From Planctomycetota bacterium (GTDB taxonomy: Bacteria > Planctomycetota > Planctomycetia > Pirellulales > Pirellulaceae): a DNA stretch of 64,000 nt. The notes beneath the pieces are model-generated. The model saw only the letters and a list, made by a program, of their open reading frames with translations. It was not told where the DNA came from and ran no database searches. The stretch lies in the NCBI GenBank assembly GCA_014381825.1, contig JACNKX010000102.1, forward strand, positions 21,933-85,932, in the 5' to 3' direction. Shown piece after piece: positions 47,129 through 56,822 of the stretch (positions are counted from its first letter, which is position 1; the number at the start of each line of letters is the position of its first letter). The position numbers and the translations under genes were made by a program.

Positions 47129-48701
47129 CTTCGCTACCTTTTCTAACACGGTCGTCACCTTTGTTGCGACATATTTCGTTCATTCGACACTACTACTTGC
47201 AATGTGTTGGTTGATACTAACGCTTGCACGTCCGAAAAGTCACTTCCTCGCTGAACGCATGTGGAAACTGGCAACGGTGTTAGGCATCTTGACGGCATTT
47301 GCCCAACTGCTCGTCGGTCCAAAGTACTTCCACGTCGCCATGCAATCGCCAGGGGAAGACGTTCGCGCGTCCGCGGCCTTGATCTCGCCTAACGAACTTG
47401 GGGATGCTACCGCGGAAAAAGTAGTATTCGGCGCGACATCGGTTTGGCATCGGCAAGAGGTGGAGACGCTGCAAGAACTCTCGGAATCAGTGATCGGGCC
47501 ACGAGACGACGAAGCGCAGGTTGTTTATCTGATTGACCAACCGTTTGCGGAGAGCGAAGCGGATTCGCCTCGCTTCGAAGATCCGTTAGATACCAGCCAG
47601 CCGATCTTCGCTCCGACCGACGAACCGATTCCGAGCGCGCTCGATGCTAACTCTGCCAAGCTACCAGACGAAGCTCAGTTCGCGACGAATTCTACGCAGA
47701 AGGCCAGAACGTGGCTGCCCGTCCTTCTGCAATCCGGTGCGATCGTGTTGGTGTGTGCCTTTGTTGTTGGCGGATTGTTGCTGATTTTACAAACGACGAG
47801 ACTGCGACTCCGTTTCGGGAGGGGACGAGTCTTGCGGACCGGCACGGCTCGCACCGCGCTTGATCGCTTTTTGAAGCGTCATAAGATCCGCGGGAGAATT
47901 CGTTTGCTGTCGTCCAATAAGCACTGCGAGCCGATCGCTTACGGATTGTTTCGATGGACGATCGTCTTGCCGGAGGGAACGGAGGAGCGCCTCGAGCGAA
48001 CCGAGTTAAAGGCGCTGTTGGCGCATGAGGTCGCACATCTGGTGCGAGGTGATGTGCGATGGCTGTGGGTTGGCCGCGTGTTATGTACCTGCTGTGCATT
48101 TCAGCCGCTGAACTTTCTGGCTCGCCGACGTTGGCAGCAGGCAGCCGAATACTTGTGTGACGATTGGGCCATTGAACGTGGCGTTCGGTCGCTAGCGCTG
48201 GCGCGATGCTTGACGCGAGTTGCCGAATGGCGATTTGGAGCGGAGACGTCAGAAATTGGCTTGGCCGCCGGCGGCTCGAAAGCAACACTAGTCCAACGCG
48301 TCAGACGTCTGGTCGATGAACAGCCACCAAGTGACGTCTGGAAGAGCCCATGGCGTCGCAGAGCACTGACCATGGGTGCTGCCGTCGCCGTCGTCGTGCT
48401 TGTGGGATTCGCGCCGCGCGTAGCCTTGCCGCTGACTCCTGTCGGCGAACGTGCATCCGATGCGAATCTGAAATCGATCGAAGCATTGGTCGATGAGCCG
48501 ACGACGAGCGATTGGCACGCACTTGAAGAAGAGCTTCTACAGCTCGAAGCGGACTTGAGCCGTGTGGAGCAGCTAAGAGACGGCACGAACGAAAGTACAG
48601 AAGTCGCCGCGAATTTTCAGAAACTACACCGACGAGCCGCTTCACTACGTGCTCGTCGCGAATACATCACATCGTTAATTAAAAAGGAGTCGCAACGATG
48701 A
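47121..48701 (+). CDS. M56 family (BlaR1-like) metallopeptidase
   Basis: ELKALLAHEVAHLVRGDVRWLWVGRVLCTCCAFQPLNFLARRRWQQAAEYLCDDWAIERG (HEVAH); 8-bp overlap with blaI-like gene. Confidence 0.9.
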   Translation: MSDFATFSNTVVTFVATYFVHSTLLLAMCWLILTLARPKSHFLAERMWKLATVLGILTAFAQLLVGPKYFHVAMQSPGEDVRASAALISPNELGDATAEKVVFGATSVWHRQEVETLQELSESVIGPRDDEAQVVYLIDQPFAESEADSPRFEDPLDTSQPIFAPTDEPIPSALDANSAKLPDEAQFATNSTQKARTWLPVLLQSGAIVLVCAFVVGGLLLILQTTRLRLRFGRGRVLRTGTARTALDRFLKRHKIRGRIRLLSSNKHCEPIAYGLFRWTIVLPEGTEERLERTELKALLAHEVAHLVRGDVRWLWVGRVLCTCCAFQPLNFLARRRWQQAAEYLCDDWAIERGVRSLALARCLTRVAEWRFGAETSEIGLAAGGSKATLVQRVRRLVDEQPPSDVWKSPWRRRALTMGAAVAVVVLVGFAPRVALPLTPVGERASDANLKSIEALVDEPTTSDWHALEEELLQLEADLSRVEQLRDGTNESTEVAANFQKLHRRAASLRARREYITSLIKKESQR

Positions 48702-51700
48702 GAACTTTACTCCGCATCGGCGCCGCAATCGCGGTGGTCATGGCGTTAGCGGTCGCGATTGTCGTGATTGTCCTCGTTCAACGGGAGAACGTGATCGCGG
48801 CCGATCCGCGACCGTCATCTAGCTTGTACATTGAGGAAGCTCGTACAGCATTGCCGACGCCGTTCCCCACTGACGAAACACAGATTGTGTTGCGAGTCAG
48901 ACTCGTAGAGATCGATCACGAGAAGCTCGCCGAGTTGGGGATCGGCTTGGGCACTTTCACGCAAGAGGAGAGCAAGTCATTACCGCACTTCGGGCAATTG
49001 GCGTCGCTTAACAGCGGCACGGCGGATCTGTTTATCAGCTCGCTCCGAGCAAACGGAGTCGCAAAGACCCTTGCCGAGCCGACAATTGTTGCGGCAGAAG
49101 GACGACCGGCATCTTTTCATAACGGAGGTGAGTTTCCAATTCTCGTGCCACAATCCGCGGGAACCACGGCGGTCGAGTTCCGCGAGTTCGGTACATCCAT
49201 CGACTTCACTGCGAACAAACAGCCGAGCGGCAATCTCCGGCTAGAGATGTGCGTTACTCAGGCCGAGATTGACGCATCCCGAACTGTCACGATTGACGGA
49301 AACCAGGTGCCGGGACTGAGGACGCGGTCTATTGATACGGCGTTTGAAGTACAGCTAGGTCACACGGCGATGTTCTATGGCGAAGAGGGTGATGGTTTAT
49401 TGATTATGGTCACACCAGAATTAGTCGAGCCGGCTGCGAGTACCACGCAGGTTGCCGCCGCGCCGCCTGAGCCACTCCCGACCGCACACCCTCGGCGAAC
49501 TCGAACAAGGTCGTCTTCGGGCACCAATCCAGCATCCGCCGTTCGACCACTCCCATCTCCGCCGCTCCCAGCCACAGCAGAGCAGCCCTTGATCGCGATG
49601 ACTGCATTGGTTTACAGGGTCGATTCAGAATCGTTACGCGAGAACGGTATTGATCTCGGTGAAGCGTTCTCGCTCCCGGCCACAAATGGGGATGGGAAGA
49701 GAACTCCTTCCGCAATCGTCGACGCCAGAAAACTCGCATCACTGACGCGGCGTCTTTCCGAAGCGACCAGTGCTGAGGTACTGTCACGCCCGCAACTGCT
49801 CGCCATGAGTGGCAATTCCGCGCGAGTGGAAGCAGGTCGCGGCGTGCGGATTCCTAGACGGAACAGCGCGCCGTCTGTATCGGACGAGGAATACGCTGTT
49901 GACATTTCTGTTGATCTTGTACCAGTCGCACTAGGCGAAGGACAGATCCGGCTCGACGCGACAGTCAAGCGTTCATTTGTCGAAGACGAGACGGCCCTCA
50001 GGTGGATAACTCTGTCTGGGAATGCCGATCTCTTCACGGGCGAGACGCTGGTGGTATACGAGGAAGGTTATGACGTCTTGCTGCTGGTCACGCCACGTTT
50101 ACTTCCCTCAGAACTCGAGGGCACACCGACACCAACTCGTCAACTGCCAAGCGATTTTACTCCAGCCAAGTCGCTCCCTGGCGATAACACCTTAGGTTCC
50201 CGAGAACCCACCGAACGATCGTTAGCGGCCGCTAAGGTAGAAGCCGAAAGCAAGCTGCAGGCGCTGACGGAGCACTTTGGTCCTCAGCATCCAAATGTAG
50301 TTGAGCAGTGGGGAAAAATTGCATCGATTGCAGAGTACCGGGCGAAATTGCAAGCCAAACGAAGCGAACAGGAGCGACAGGAAGAGCGGCAACGACACCA
50401 AGAACGACGAATTCGTGCGGTCAATGAATTCGAGCAAATCAGCCAGGGCCTATTTCCCGGCATCAATGTCGATTTACGAGAGGTCGGCAGCGGCGTCGTT
50501 CTATCGGGACGCATCAACGACAAAGAGCAAGTTCGCGTGCTTGCGGCGATCGCCAAAGACTTATTTCCAAACGTCATCAATAATCTGCGAACCACTGATA
50601 CATCGGCAGTCTCAATCAGCGAAGGTCTCCACGAACTTCGCGAAGACGTGCATGTGTTGCGGCGCGATGTGAGTCGGTTGATCGATATCCTCGAAGATCG
50701 CGACAGCTCGTCGCTGAAGACGGTGCCGCCGGAAGATGATCAATCTTCGAACACCTCCGCCGATGAGGATGGAATCGTATGGCAGTTGATCGGCATACGT
50801 GTCGAACAGGCGGTAGTCCAGTCGGACACGTACCGCGGTGGCCTCAAGATCGTGGAAGTGAGGCCGGAGAGTCCGGCTGCGAAAGAAGGATTCCAGCAAG
50901 GTGACATTCTCGTCGGTCTCGACAATTGGGAGACGATTAATCGCGCGAACCTGCATTTCATCGCCGGACAGATCGACGAGGGCAAACCAGAGCCGCTGAG
51001 GTTTCATGTGCTACGCGCCAGCCACACGCTCTCTGGACACATGAAGCTTGCCATACAGACGGAAGAGGCGAAGGTGTACACCATTTGGGACGTTACACTC
51101 GATGAAGTGATCTCCATTGGCTTGCAGAACTCGAAGGCGATCCGCGACCTTGGTGGCGTGACGCCGTTCGAGTTCGACGGTACGAAGACGGTGGTGCTGT
51201 CGCGTGTCAACAAGGACGTGAGCCTCGCCAATTTTGAGACAGCCGTTCGCAATTATGTAAGCGACACCGAGGGAGCTTATTGGGAGTTGTGGGCCGCACA
51301 GCGCGATCTCGATACGACGAAGCAGTCGAGAGACGCCGCGCAAGTGTTGTGGAACCAAATCAATGAACGAATGCGTGGCGGGATCGTTGATGCACAAGCC
51401 GAGGCGCAGGCTCGCGAGCAGTACTTCTACTTTCGCGCTCAACTTCAATCGGCACTCAAGGAGCTGTATTCCTGCGAAGAGAAGTTGCGTTTCCTTATCG
51501 GATTGGCAAGCTCGGATGGCAGGAAGATGCGTGCCGCTGACGAACCAACAATCGACAAGTACACATTGAATTGGGACGACGCCAAGAAGAACGCACTTTC
51601 AAACAGTGTGGCATTGCGCCGGCAGCGGCAGGTGGTGAGGCAAGCCGAGCTTGAACTAACCGGCCGTAAGAAGTCACTTCAACCGCGGGGCGACCTTGCA

Positions 51701-52774
51701 GGATTGTTCACGTGGAATAACGGTCTGGCCGGTGAGGGTATAACGGACGAGGATTTAGCGGCTAAGTACGGGCTCGAATTCCAGCTCCCAGCCGGATTTC
51801 GTCAAGAGGCAGCTGCAGTGAAGGACTCAGAACTGAAGGTCGCGCGAGCGAAAGCCGTGCTGGAAGAAATGGAGAAGAACGCCGTGCAGCTGTTAACTCA
51901 ATCAATGCGCGACGCTGACATTTTCTACCAATCAGCTCAAACACATTTCATTCGCCGGAAAGCGGCCACAGCCGAAGTGGAATCGACAACTTCGCTATAC
52001 AGGAGTGGAAAGACCACGTTGGATCTCGTTCTCGATGCGCAACGACGGCTGTCCCAGAGCAAGACCGACTACACATCAGCGCTCGCCCAGTACGTGACGG
52101 CGATCAAAGATGTCCGTTTTCTTAAGGGCACGCTGCTCGCTGAACACAAGTTAGCAATCGATATAGCCGAAGAACCGGTGCCAGCTTCCCAAGAAACCGA
52201 CGCTGCGCTTGTACCGCGTTCGCCAGCCATTCCCGATCCTACCGTCAAACTTGAATCAGGAGATCGGTTGACCATCGACTCGTTGACTGACGACTCTCTC
52301 AATCGTCATGTCAGCATTCTGCCCGATGGAACGATCACCTTGCCGCTGCTAGGCCAAGTGACCGCCGCTGGGGAAACGCTGACGCGACTACAAGATGTCC
52401 TTCACGAACTCTACCGCAAGTCGTACAGCAATCCAGCGATCTCGGTGAGCTTCTACGGCACGTCTGTCCGCATTGACGATACAAACCCGAGCGACTCGGC
52501 GCTAACGCAGTTGGAAAACATTCGTGATCCAACTTCAAACTTGAAGCCCGGCGACCAGTTGCTAATGGAATCATTTGTCGATTCTATACTCAATCGCAGG
52601 CTAACGATTCTCGGCGATGGCAGCGTCACGTTGCCACTGCTTGGCCAGATTCAAGCAGCAGGGCACACTCTACAGGAACTCACCGAGCTACTTGGGGAGG
52701 CGTACAAAGACCACTACAAGCAGCCTTCACTCACACTCAGCTTCGCCGGAACGTCGCTTCCGGCGAGAAACTAG
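48698..52774 (+). CDS. Multidomain envelope protein: two secretin-like modules, PDZ, TolC-like, two polysaccharide-export-like domains
   Basis: Secretin-like KTLAEPTIVAAEGRPASFHNGGEFPILVPQ...LLIMVTPELVEP and second LSRPQLLAMSGNSARVEAGRG...VLLLVTPRLLP; PDZ LKIVEVRPESPAAKEGFQQGDILVGLD; TolC-like helices; duplicated LTIDSL..GTITLPLLGQVTAAGETL and LLMESF..GSVTLPLLGQIQAAGHTL; ATGA overlap with M56 gene. Confidence 0.82.
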   Translation: MRTLLRIGAAIAVVMALAVAIVVIVLVQRENVIAADPRPSSSLYIEEARTALPTPFPTDETQIVLRVRLVEIDHEKLAELGIGLGTFTQEESKSLPHFGQLASLNSGTADLFISSLRANGVAKTLAEPTIVAAEGRPASFHNGGEFPILVPQSAGTTAVEFREFGTSIDFTANKQPSGNLRLEMCVTQAEIDASRTVTIDGNQVPGLRTRSIDTAFEVQLGHTAMFYGEEGDGLLIMVTPELVEPAASTTQVAAAPPEPLPTAHPRRTRTRSSSGTNPASAVRPLPSPPLPATAEQPLIAMTALVYRVDSESLRENGIDLGEAFSLPATNGDGKRTPSAIVDARKLASLTRRLSEATSAEVLSRPQLLAMSGNSARVEAGRGVRIPRRNSAPSVSDEEYAVDISVDLVPVALGEGQIRLDATVKRSFVEDETALRWITLSGNADLFTGETLVVYEEGYDVLLLVTPRLLPSELEGTPTPTRQLPSDFTPAKSLPGDNTLGSREPTERSLAAAKVEAESKLQALTEHFGPQHPNVVEQWGKIASIAEYRAKLQAKRSEQERQEERQRHQERRIRAVNEFEQISQGLFPGINVDLREVGSGVVLSGRINDKEQVRVLAAIAKDLFPNVINNLRTTDTSAVSISEGLHELREDVHVLRRDVSRLIDILEDRDSSSLKTVPPEDDQSSNTSADEDGIVWQLIGIRVEQAVVQSDTYRGGLKIVEVRPESPAAKEGFQQGDILVGLDNWETINRANLHFIAGQIDEGKPEPLRFHVLRASHTLSGHMKLAIQTEEAKVYTIWDVTLDEVISIGLQNSKAIRDLGGVTPFEFDGTKTVVLSRVNKDVSLANFETAVRNYVSDTEGAYWELWAAQRDLDTTKQSRDAAQVLWNQINERMRGGIVDAQAEAQAREQYFYFRAQLQSALKELYSCEEKLRFLIGLASSDGRKMRAADEPTIDKYTLNWDDAKKNALSNSVALRRQRQVVRQAELELTGRKKSLQPRGDLAGLFTWNNGLAGEGITDEDLAAKYGLEFQLPAGFRQEAAAVKDSELKVARAKAVLEEMEKNAVQLLTQSMRDADIFYQSAQTHFIRRKAATAEVESTTSLYRSGKTTLDLVLDAQRRLSQSKTDYTSALAQYVTAIKDVRFLKGTLLAEHKLAIDIAEEPVPASQETDAALVPRSPAIPDPTVKLESGDRLTIDSLTDDSLNRHVSILPDGTITLPLLGQVTAAGETLTRLQDVLHELYRKSYSNPAISVSFYGTSVRIDDTNPSDSALTQLENIRDPTSNLKPGDQLLMESFVDSILNRRLTILGDGSVTLPLLGQIQAAGHTLQELTELLGEAYKDHYKQPSLTLSFAGTSLPARN

Positions 52775-52820
52775 TAAGGACCACCCTGAAATTTAGCTGT
52801 AACTGAGTACTCGCGGCATA

Positions 52821-53825
52821 TTACTTCGCTCTCTGCTTCAAAGTCGTCGACTTTTGCACCAACTCGTTTAACTTACGAAGGTCGGCGGACTGCCCGGGAG
52901 TAGGAAACTCATACGGCAACAACCACCAATCTTCGGTGAACGAAGCGGACTCGCCTGGATTCAGTCGCTCACGCGGGCCGATCGGTTCTAGCTCGACGCG
53001 TTTTTCTTCAGGATACCAAATCGAAATCGTCAGGCCTGCGACTTCGTTATAGACGCGTTCGGGATAGACCTTGTAGCGTTTGACGAACATGACATCATGC
53101 GGCATCAAGTAGCCGAACCAACCGGCGTACGAGTCCATTCCGAGCTTTGGCTCTTTCGGAACACCGGTGATCTCCAGAAACCCATTGCGTGTGCGAATGT
53201 TCGGATCCGTGGGACGCAGGTTAATGAGATTCCCCGTTTCATACATCACATAATTATTGGGGAAGCGGCTGTTAGTAGTAAGTGGAATGACACAGATTCC
53301 GTTGCCGCGAGCGAATGTCCGACTCCAGTGGCACCACTCTGTCACGCCGTCCGAGATGTTGAAAATTGTCTGCGTGCAACTGAGGTGCGAGCCTTCCTTT
53401 GCCAGGCGAAAGTCGCGAACGAGTTGCGTGCCTGTCACGGAATCTTTCTGACTCGTTAGCTTCGCTGAACGCTCGGCAGTAATCTCGCCTTGCCACTTGC
53501 CAGACCACAGCAAGTCGCGACGCGGGATGATCTTTTCCGGGCCGATGTCAAATCGCCCAGCCGACATCGAAGCACGCTCGCCCGGGACGTAATCTTTGCC
53601 CCTGTCTTCCTCTTCGAGATACAACGCGTTCTCACCAGCAAGGGCGTAGACCAGCACGCGGCCTCCCGCTTCGGCACAGAGGACGACGCGGGTAGTTTCA
53701 TTCCGAAGCTCAATGCAATTCGGGTAGCCAACGTAGGTAATCGTCTCCGCGGCTTGCGACTGCTCGGCGAAGTGCATAACAAAACACAAATACGTGACGA
53801 AACTCAGTCGACTTAAAGTGGGCAT
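52821..53825 (-). CDS. Hypothetical secreted protein
   Basis: Signal peptide; YPNCIELRNETTRVVLCAEAGGRVLVYALAGENALYLEEED; start MPTLSRLSFVTYLC at 53825. Confidence 0.65.
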   Translation of the reverse strand: MPTLSRLSFVTYLCFVMHFAEQSQAAETITYVGYPNCIELRNETTRVVLCAEAGGRVLVYALAGENALYLEEEDRGKDYVPGERASMSAGRFDIGPEKIIPRRDLLWSGKWQGEITAERSAKLTSQKDSVTGTQLVRDFRLAKEGSHLSCTQTIFNISDGVTEWCHWSRTFARGNGICVIPLTTNSRFPNNYVMYETGNLINLRPTDPNIRTRNGFLEITGVPKEPKLGMDSYAGWFGYLMPHDVMFVKRYKVYPERVYNEVAGLTISIWYPEEKRVELEPIGPRERLNPGESASFTEDWWLLPYEFPTPGQSADLRKLNELVQKSTTLKQRAK

Positions 53826-53857
53826 TTCTGTTCGCCTGTTCCTGCGTGATCGATCCG

Positions 53858-54862
53858 TCAGCGACTTCGCGATTCTGCGTTTTCGTGTTCCATCGTCCAA
53901 CCTGGGAGCGTTACTGATTCTTGTGGTTCGACAAGCTTGCCGTAGAGTTCGGGGCGGCGAGCTTTGAGGTACCGTTGCCCTGACGAGTGTTCGAGTTTGT
54001 CGGCAGTCAGCAAGCCAACGACAACATCGTCCTCCAGCGCGTGACTCTCGATAAGTACTTCACCGAATGGATCGAAGATCGTTGCGAGCCCCGGCTTCAC
54101 CGTGTCGTAATCCCAGCCGATGGGATTCGTGAAGACGGTGTAGACTCCGTTTTCATAGGCTCTGGTGGGCAGCCATCGCTGCAGCCAGTCCCTGCCCTTC
54201 GCGCCGCGAAACTCTTGTCGCAGTCGGACTGGATCGCGGTGGCGGTTGTTCCACAACTCACGATCGACAGTGCCACGTCCTGGCATGGCCGAGGGCAGAC
54301 AGCAAGTAACGTGTGGCATGAAGATGATCTCTGCTCCGAGCATCGCCGTCATGCGGACGTTCTCGGGCAAGTTGTTATCGTAACAGATCAGAAAGCCAAC
54401 TTTACAGCCGAGCAGATCGATGACCTTGTACTCGTTCCCGGCGGAGAGATGGGGGTTAACGAAAGGGTGTAGCTTGCGGAACTTCGTGATGTACCCTGCG
54501 GGCCCGACCGTGGCATAGCAGTTGTAGACGTTGTCCTCAGCGTCTCGCTCGATCAACCCCGCCATTACAACGACACCAAACTCTGCGGCGATCTTTGTTA
54601 ACTCCCTGATCGATGGGCCATCGGGAACAGGCTCCGCGATCTCAAGCAGTTGTTGCTTGCTAAGCGGTTGAATCCAAGAGTATCCCGGAATGCAGCCTTC
54701 GTGAAAGCTCACGACCTCTGCACCCTGCTCTACTGCTTGCCGAGCCAGATCGCGGATACGACCGAGGTTGTAAGCCGGATTGTTGTCTCGGTTCTCGAAC
54801 TGTGCAGCGGCAACACGGATGTCTTTCACAATGTCTGCTCCTAACGGCGTTTGCATCGTCAT
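53858..54862 (-). CDS. Carbon-nitrogen hydrolase (nitrilase superfamily)
   Basis: VAAAQFENRDNNPAYNLGRIRDLARQAVEQGAEVVSFHEGCIPGY, KFRKLHPF, VGFLICYDNNLPENVRMTAMLGAEIIFMPH. Confidence 0.9.
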   Translation of the reverse strand: MTMQTPLGADIVKDIRVAAAQFENRDNNPAYNLGRIRDLARQAVEQGAEVVSFHEGCIPGYSWIQPLSKQQLLEIAEPVPDGPSIRELTKIAAEFGVVVMAGLIERDAEDNVYNCYATVGPAGYITKFRKLHPFVNPHLSAGNEYKVIDLLGCKVGFLICYDNNLPENVRMTAMLGAEIIFMPHVTCCLPSAMPGRGTVDRELWNNRHRDPVRLRQEFRGAKGRDWLQRWLPTRAYENGVYTVFTNPIGWDYDTVKPGLATIFDPFGEVLIESHALEDDVVVGLLTADKLEHSSGQRYLKARRPELYGKLVEPQESVTLPGWTMEHENAESRSR

Positions 54863-54868
54863 TAAACC

Positions 54869-54898
54869 TGTACGACGGCCTTGGAAGGCCAACGTACA
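54869..54898. repeat. Palindromic repeat TGTACGACGGCCTTGGAAGGCCAACGTACA
   Basis: TGTACG/CGTACA and GGCCT/AGGCC arms; intergenic upstream of nitrilase gene. Confidence 0.6.
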
Positions 54899-54954
54899 AT
54901 AGCATCCATACCATCCACACGCAGTATACCTGTGACGTAGAGTTTCGGGACCAG

Positions 54955-54984
54955 TGCGCGCAGAAACAATGCGCGCAGAAACAA
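54955..54984. repeat. Two tandem 15-bp repeats (TGCGCGCAGAAACAA x2)
   Basis: Exact duplication at 54955-54969 and 54970-54984. Confidence 0.9.
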
Positions 54985-55012
54985 GGACTCTTCAACGAAA
55001 TTGGACATTGCC

Positions 55013-55621
55013 GTGAGCGTTGCAACACTCGTCGAACCCACTTCCGGACCGTTAGCTGCCGAGCATCATCGCGAGTTGGCTCTGGCAAATGAACGCGCGA
55101 AGAAGATCCGTAAGGCAGCTGGGGTCGCAGCGTTCAACGGTTGGATGACCGGAATATTCGCCCTCACATCCGCGCCATTCGCTCCGTTCAGCATTGCCGG
55201 GTTCATGGTTACGGTCGGACTTAGCATCGTCGCATATAACGAGTTCCGGGGGCGAAAGGGTTTGCTGCGATTCGACGTTTCCGCACCGCGGTTGCTCGGT
55301 TGGAATCAAGTTGGATTCCTCGCGATGATCATCGTTTACTGCTTGTGGATGATCTTCGCAGGTCTGACCGGTGATGGGCCGTTCGCGGCAGAACTTGAAG
55401 CGAACCCTGAGTTGGGGCAAGTACTCGATGGCGTTGATGGCCTCGACTATATCTACAAGCTAATCGTACTAGCGGTGTACGGCACGGTGGCGGTCTTGAG
55501 CGCGATATTCCAAGGGTGGAACGCGTACTACTATTTCAGCCGCCGCAAGCATGTCGAGGACTATGTGAGCGAGACGCCGGATTGGGTGATCGATGTGCAG
55601 CGGGCAACGACGGCGACCTAA
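55013..55621 (+). CDS. Hypothetical membrane protein
   Basis: Two hydrophobic hairpin segments (FNGWMTGIFALTSAPFAPFSIAGFMVTVGLSIVAY; VGFLAMIIVYCLWMIFAGL) and a later TM; GTG start. Confidence 0.65.
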   Translation: MSVATLVEPTSGPLAAEHHRELALANERAKKIRKAAGVAAFNGWMTGIFALTSAPFAPFSIAGFMVTVGLSIVAYNEFRGRKGLLRFDVSAPRLLGWNQVGFLAMIIVYCLWMIFAGLTGDGPFAAELEANPELGQVLDGVDGLDYIYKLIVLAVYGTVAVLSAIFQGWNAYYYFSRRKHVEDYVSETPDWVIDVQRATTAT

Positions 55622-55652
55622 ATCTCGTTTCGGGTGTTTCTTCGGGCTACAT

Positions 55653-56585
55653 CTACTTGCGAGGTGCCTTGAGGTCTAGGTTCGCGTCCAAGTCTTCGAT
55701 TGTGACTTTCGATTCGACGCCTTCTGTCGGGACTTCGACCTTGGCGAGCCACAGCATCGCGTTCAATACGACTTTGCGATATTGGTCGTTGGCCCAGTTG
55801 TCGTGGAAGTGGCCACCGGTGAAGCCGAAACCTCGACCGCCGTCCGGTCGTTCAACCGCCCACATCATGGCCTCAGCGCGGCCTTTTGACGCTTGAATGT
55901 GTGAGTACGGTCCCTTCGGATAGACGTAAGGGCCGTCGCGCACTACGTCAGAAGGAGCGGCGACCAGGATCGGCGTGAACTTCAAGTTCTCGATGGTCTG
56001 TGACTTGTTGCCGGATAAATCGCCGATGAATCGCATGTTGAAGTACCATTCGTCTTTAACACCGAACGGCTTGACTCCTTGGGTGATCGGATGTTCCGCG
56101 AACTGTGTGAACTTTGGTTCCCAGATCGGATTGCACGAGAACATGTTTTCGTAGTGTCCGCCGATCCAGCGTTTGAATTCGGCACCAGCTTGGTCGGCAA
56201 CTACTTCGACGCCGTAGTGCATACATCCGATGCCGACGCCTCGCTTGGTCCAAGCGTCGATCATCTTCAATCTTCGTCCGTCCTCTTGCACGGCTTCGTG
56301 GCGGCCACCACCATCCATATAGAACACGACTGCGTCTGCCTCGTCGAATACCGATTCGTCCTTCGGCCAGCCGTTCAGCACGGTTGTGACGTCTAAACCC
56401 TTGGTCGCCTGAAGGCATTTATTCAACAGTTGAACACCGGCATTGAATTCGTGCATGCGAGGCGGGTGTGAGGGCTTGCCTGCCATGATCACTAGCTGCT
56501 TCGTTTTGGCGATCGCGGGTATCGCAGATACCGTGAATGCTGCGACGGCAAGGATCAACGACCGCAATATGTGACGAGTAACCAC
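55653..56585 (-). CDS. ThuA domain-containing protein
   Basis: KTKQLVIMAGKPSHPPRMHEFNAGVQLLNKCLQATKG...GGHFHDNWANDQYRKVVLNAMLWLAKVEVP. Confidence 0.88.
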   Translation of the reverse strand: MVTRHILRSLILAVAAFTVSAIPAIAKTKQLVIMAGKPSHPPRMHEFNAGVQLLNKCLQATKGLDVTTVLNGWPKDESVFDEADAVVFYMDGGGRHEAVQEDGRRLKMIDAWTKRGVGIGCMHYGVEVVADQAGAEFKRWIGGHYENMFSCNPIWEPKFTQFAEHPITQGVKPFGVKDEWYFNMRFIGDLSGNKSQTIENLKFTPILVAAPSDVVRDGPYVYPKGPYSHIQASKGRAEAMMWAVERPDGGRGFGFTGGHFHDNWANDQYRKVVLNAMLWLAKVEVPTEGVESKVTIEDLDANLDLKAPRK

Positions 56586-56748
56586 GGAAAGCCTCCGAAT
56601 CGTGTGAATTCATCATTCAATGGGCAATGTGCCTCGGCGAACAATCTACCAATTCGAATTGGATATGTCTCGTGAGTTCAGGGACGGCATTTGCTCCGGC
56701 AAGTTGGAGCAATGAACACGGGCGGCGGGCAGAAACGGAGGCACTATG

Positions 56749-56781
56749 AAAAAAAACGCGGCAGCTTGGGAACTGTCCGCG
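56749..56781 (-). terminator. Rho-independent terminator for the BBP7 gene
   Basis: Minus strand: CGCGGaCAG-TTCCCAA-GCTGCCGCG followed by eight T; just downstream of 56823. Confidence 0.65.
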
Positions 56782-56822
56782 CTTCGTAGTTGAATTTCGA
56801 TAGCTCCGTCGACGACGTGATA

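Noticed and set aside
52821-53900. Upstream-extended start of the hypothetical secreted protein (overlapping the nitrilase gene)
   Set aside because: Signal peptide starts at MPTLSRLSFVTYLC (53825), which removes the overlap
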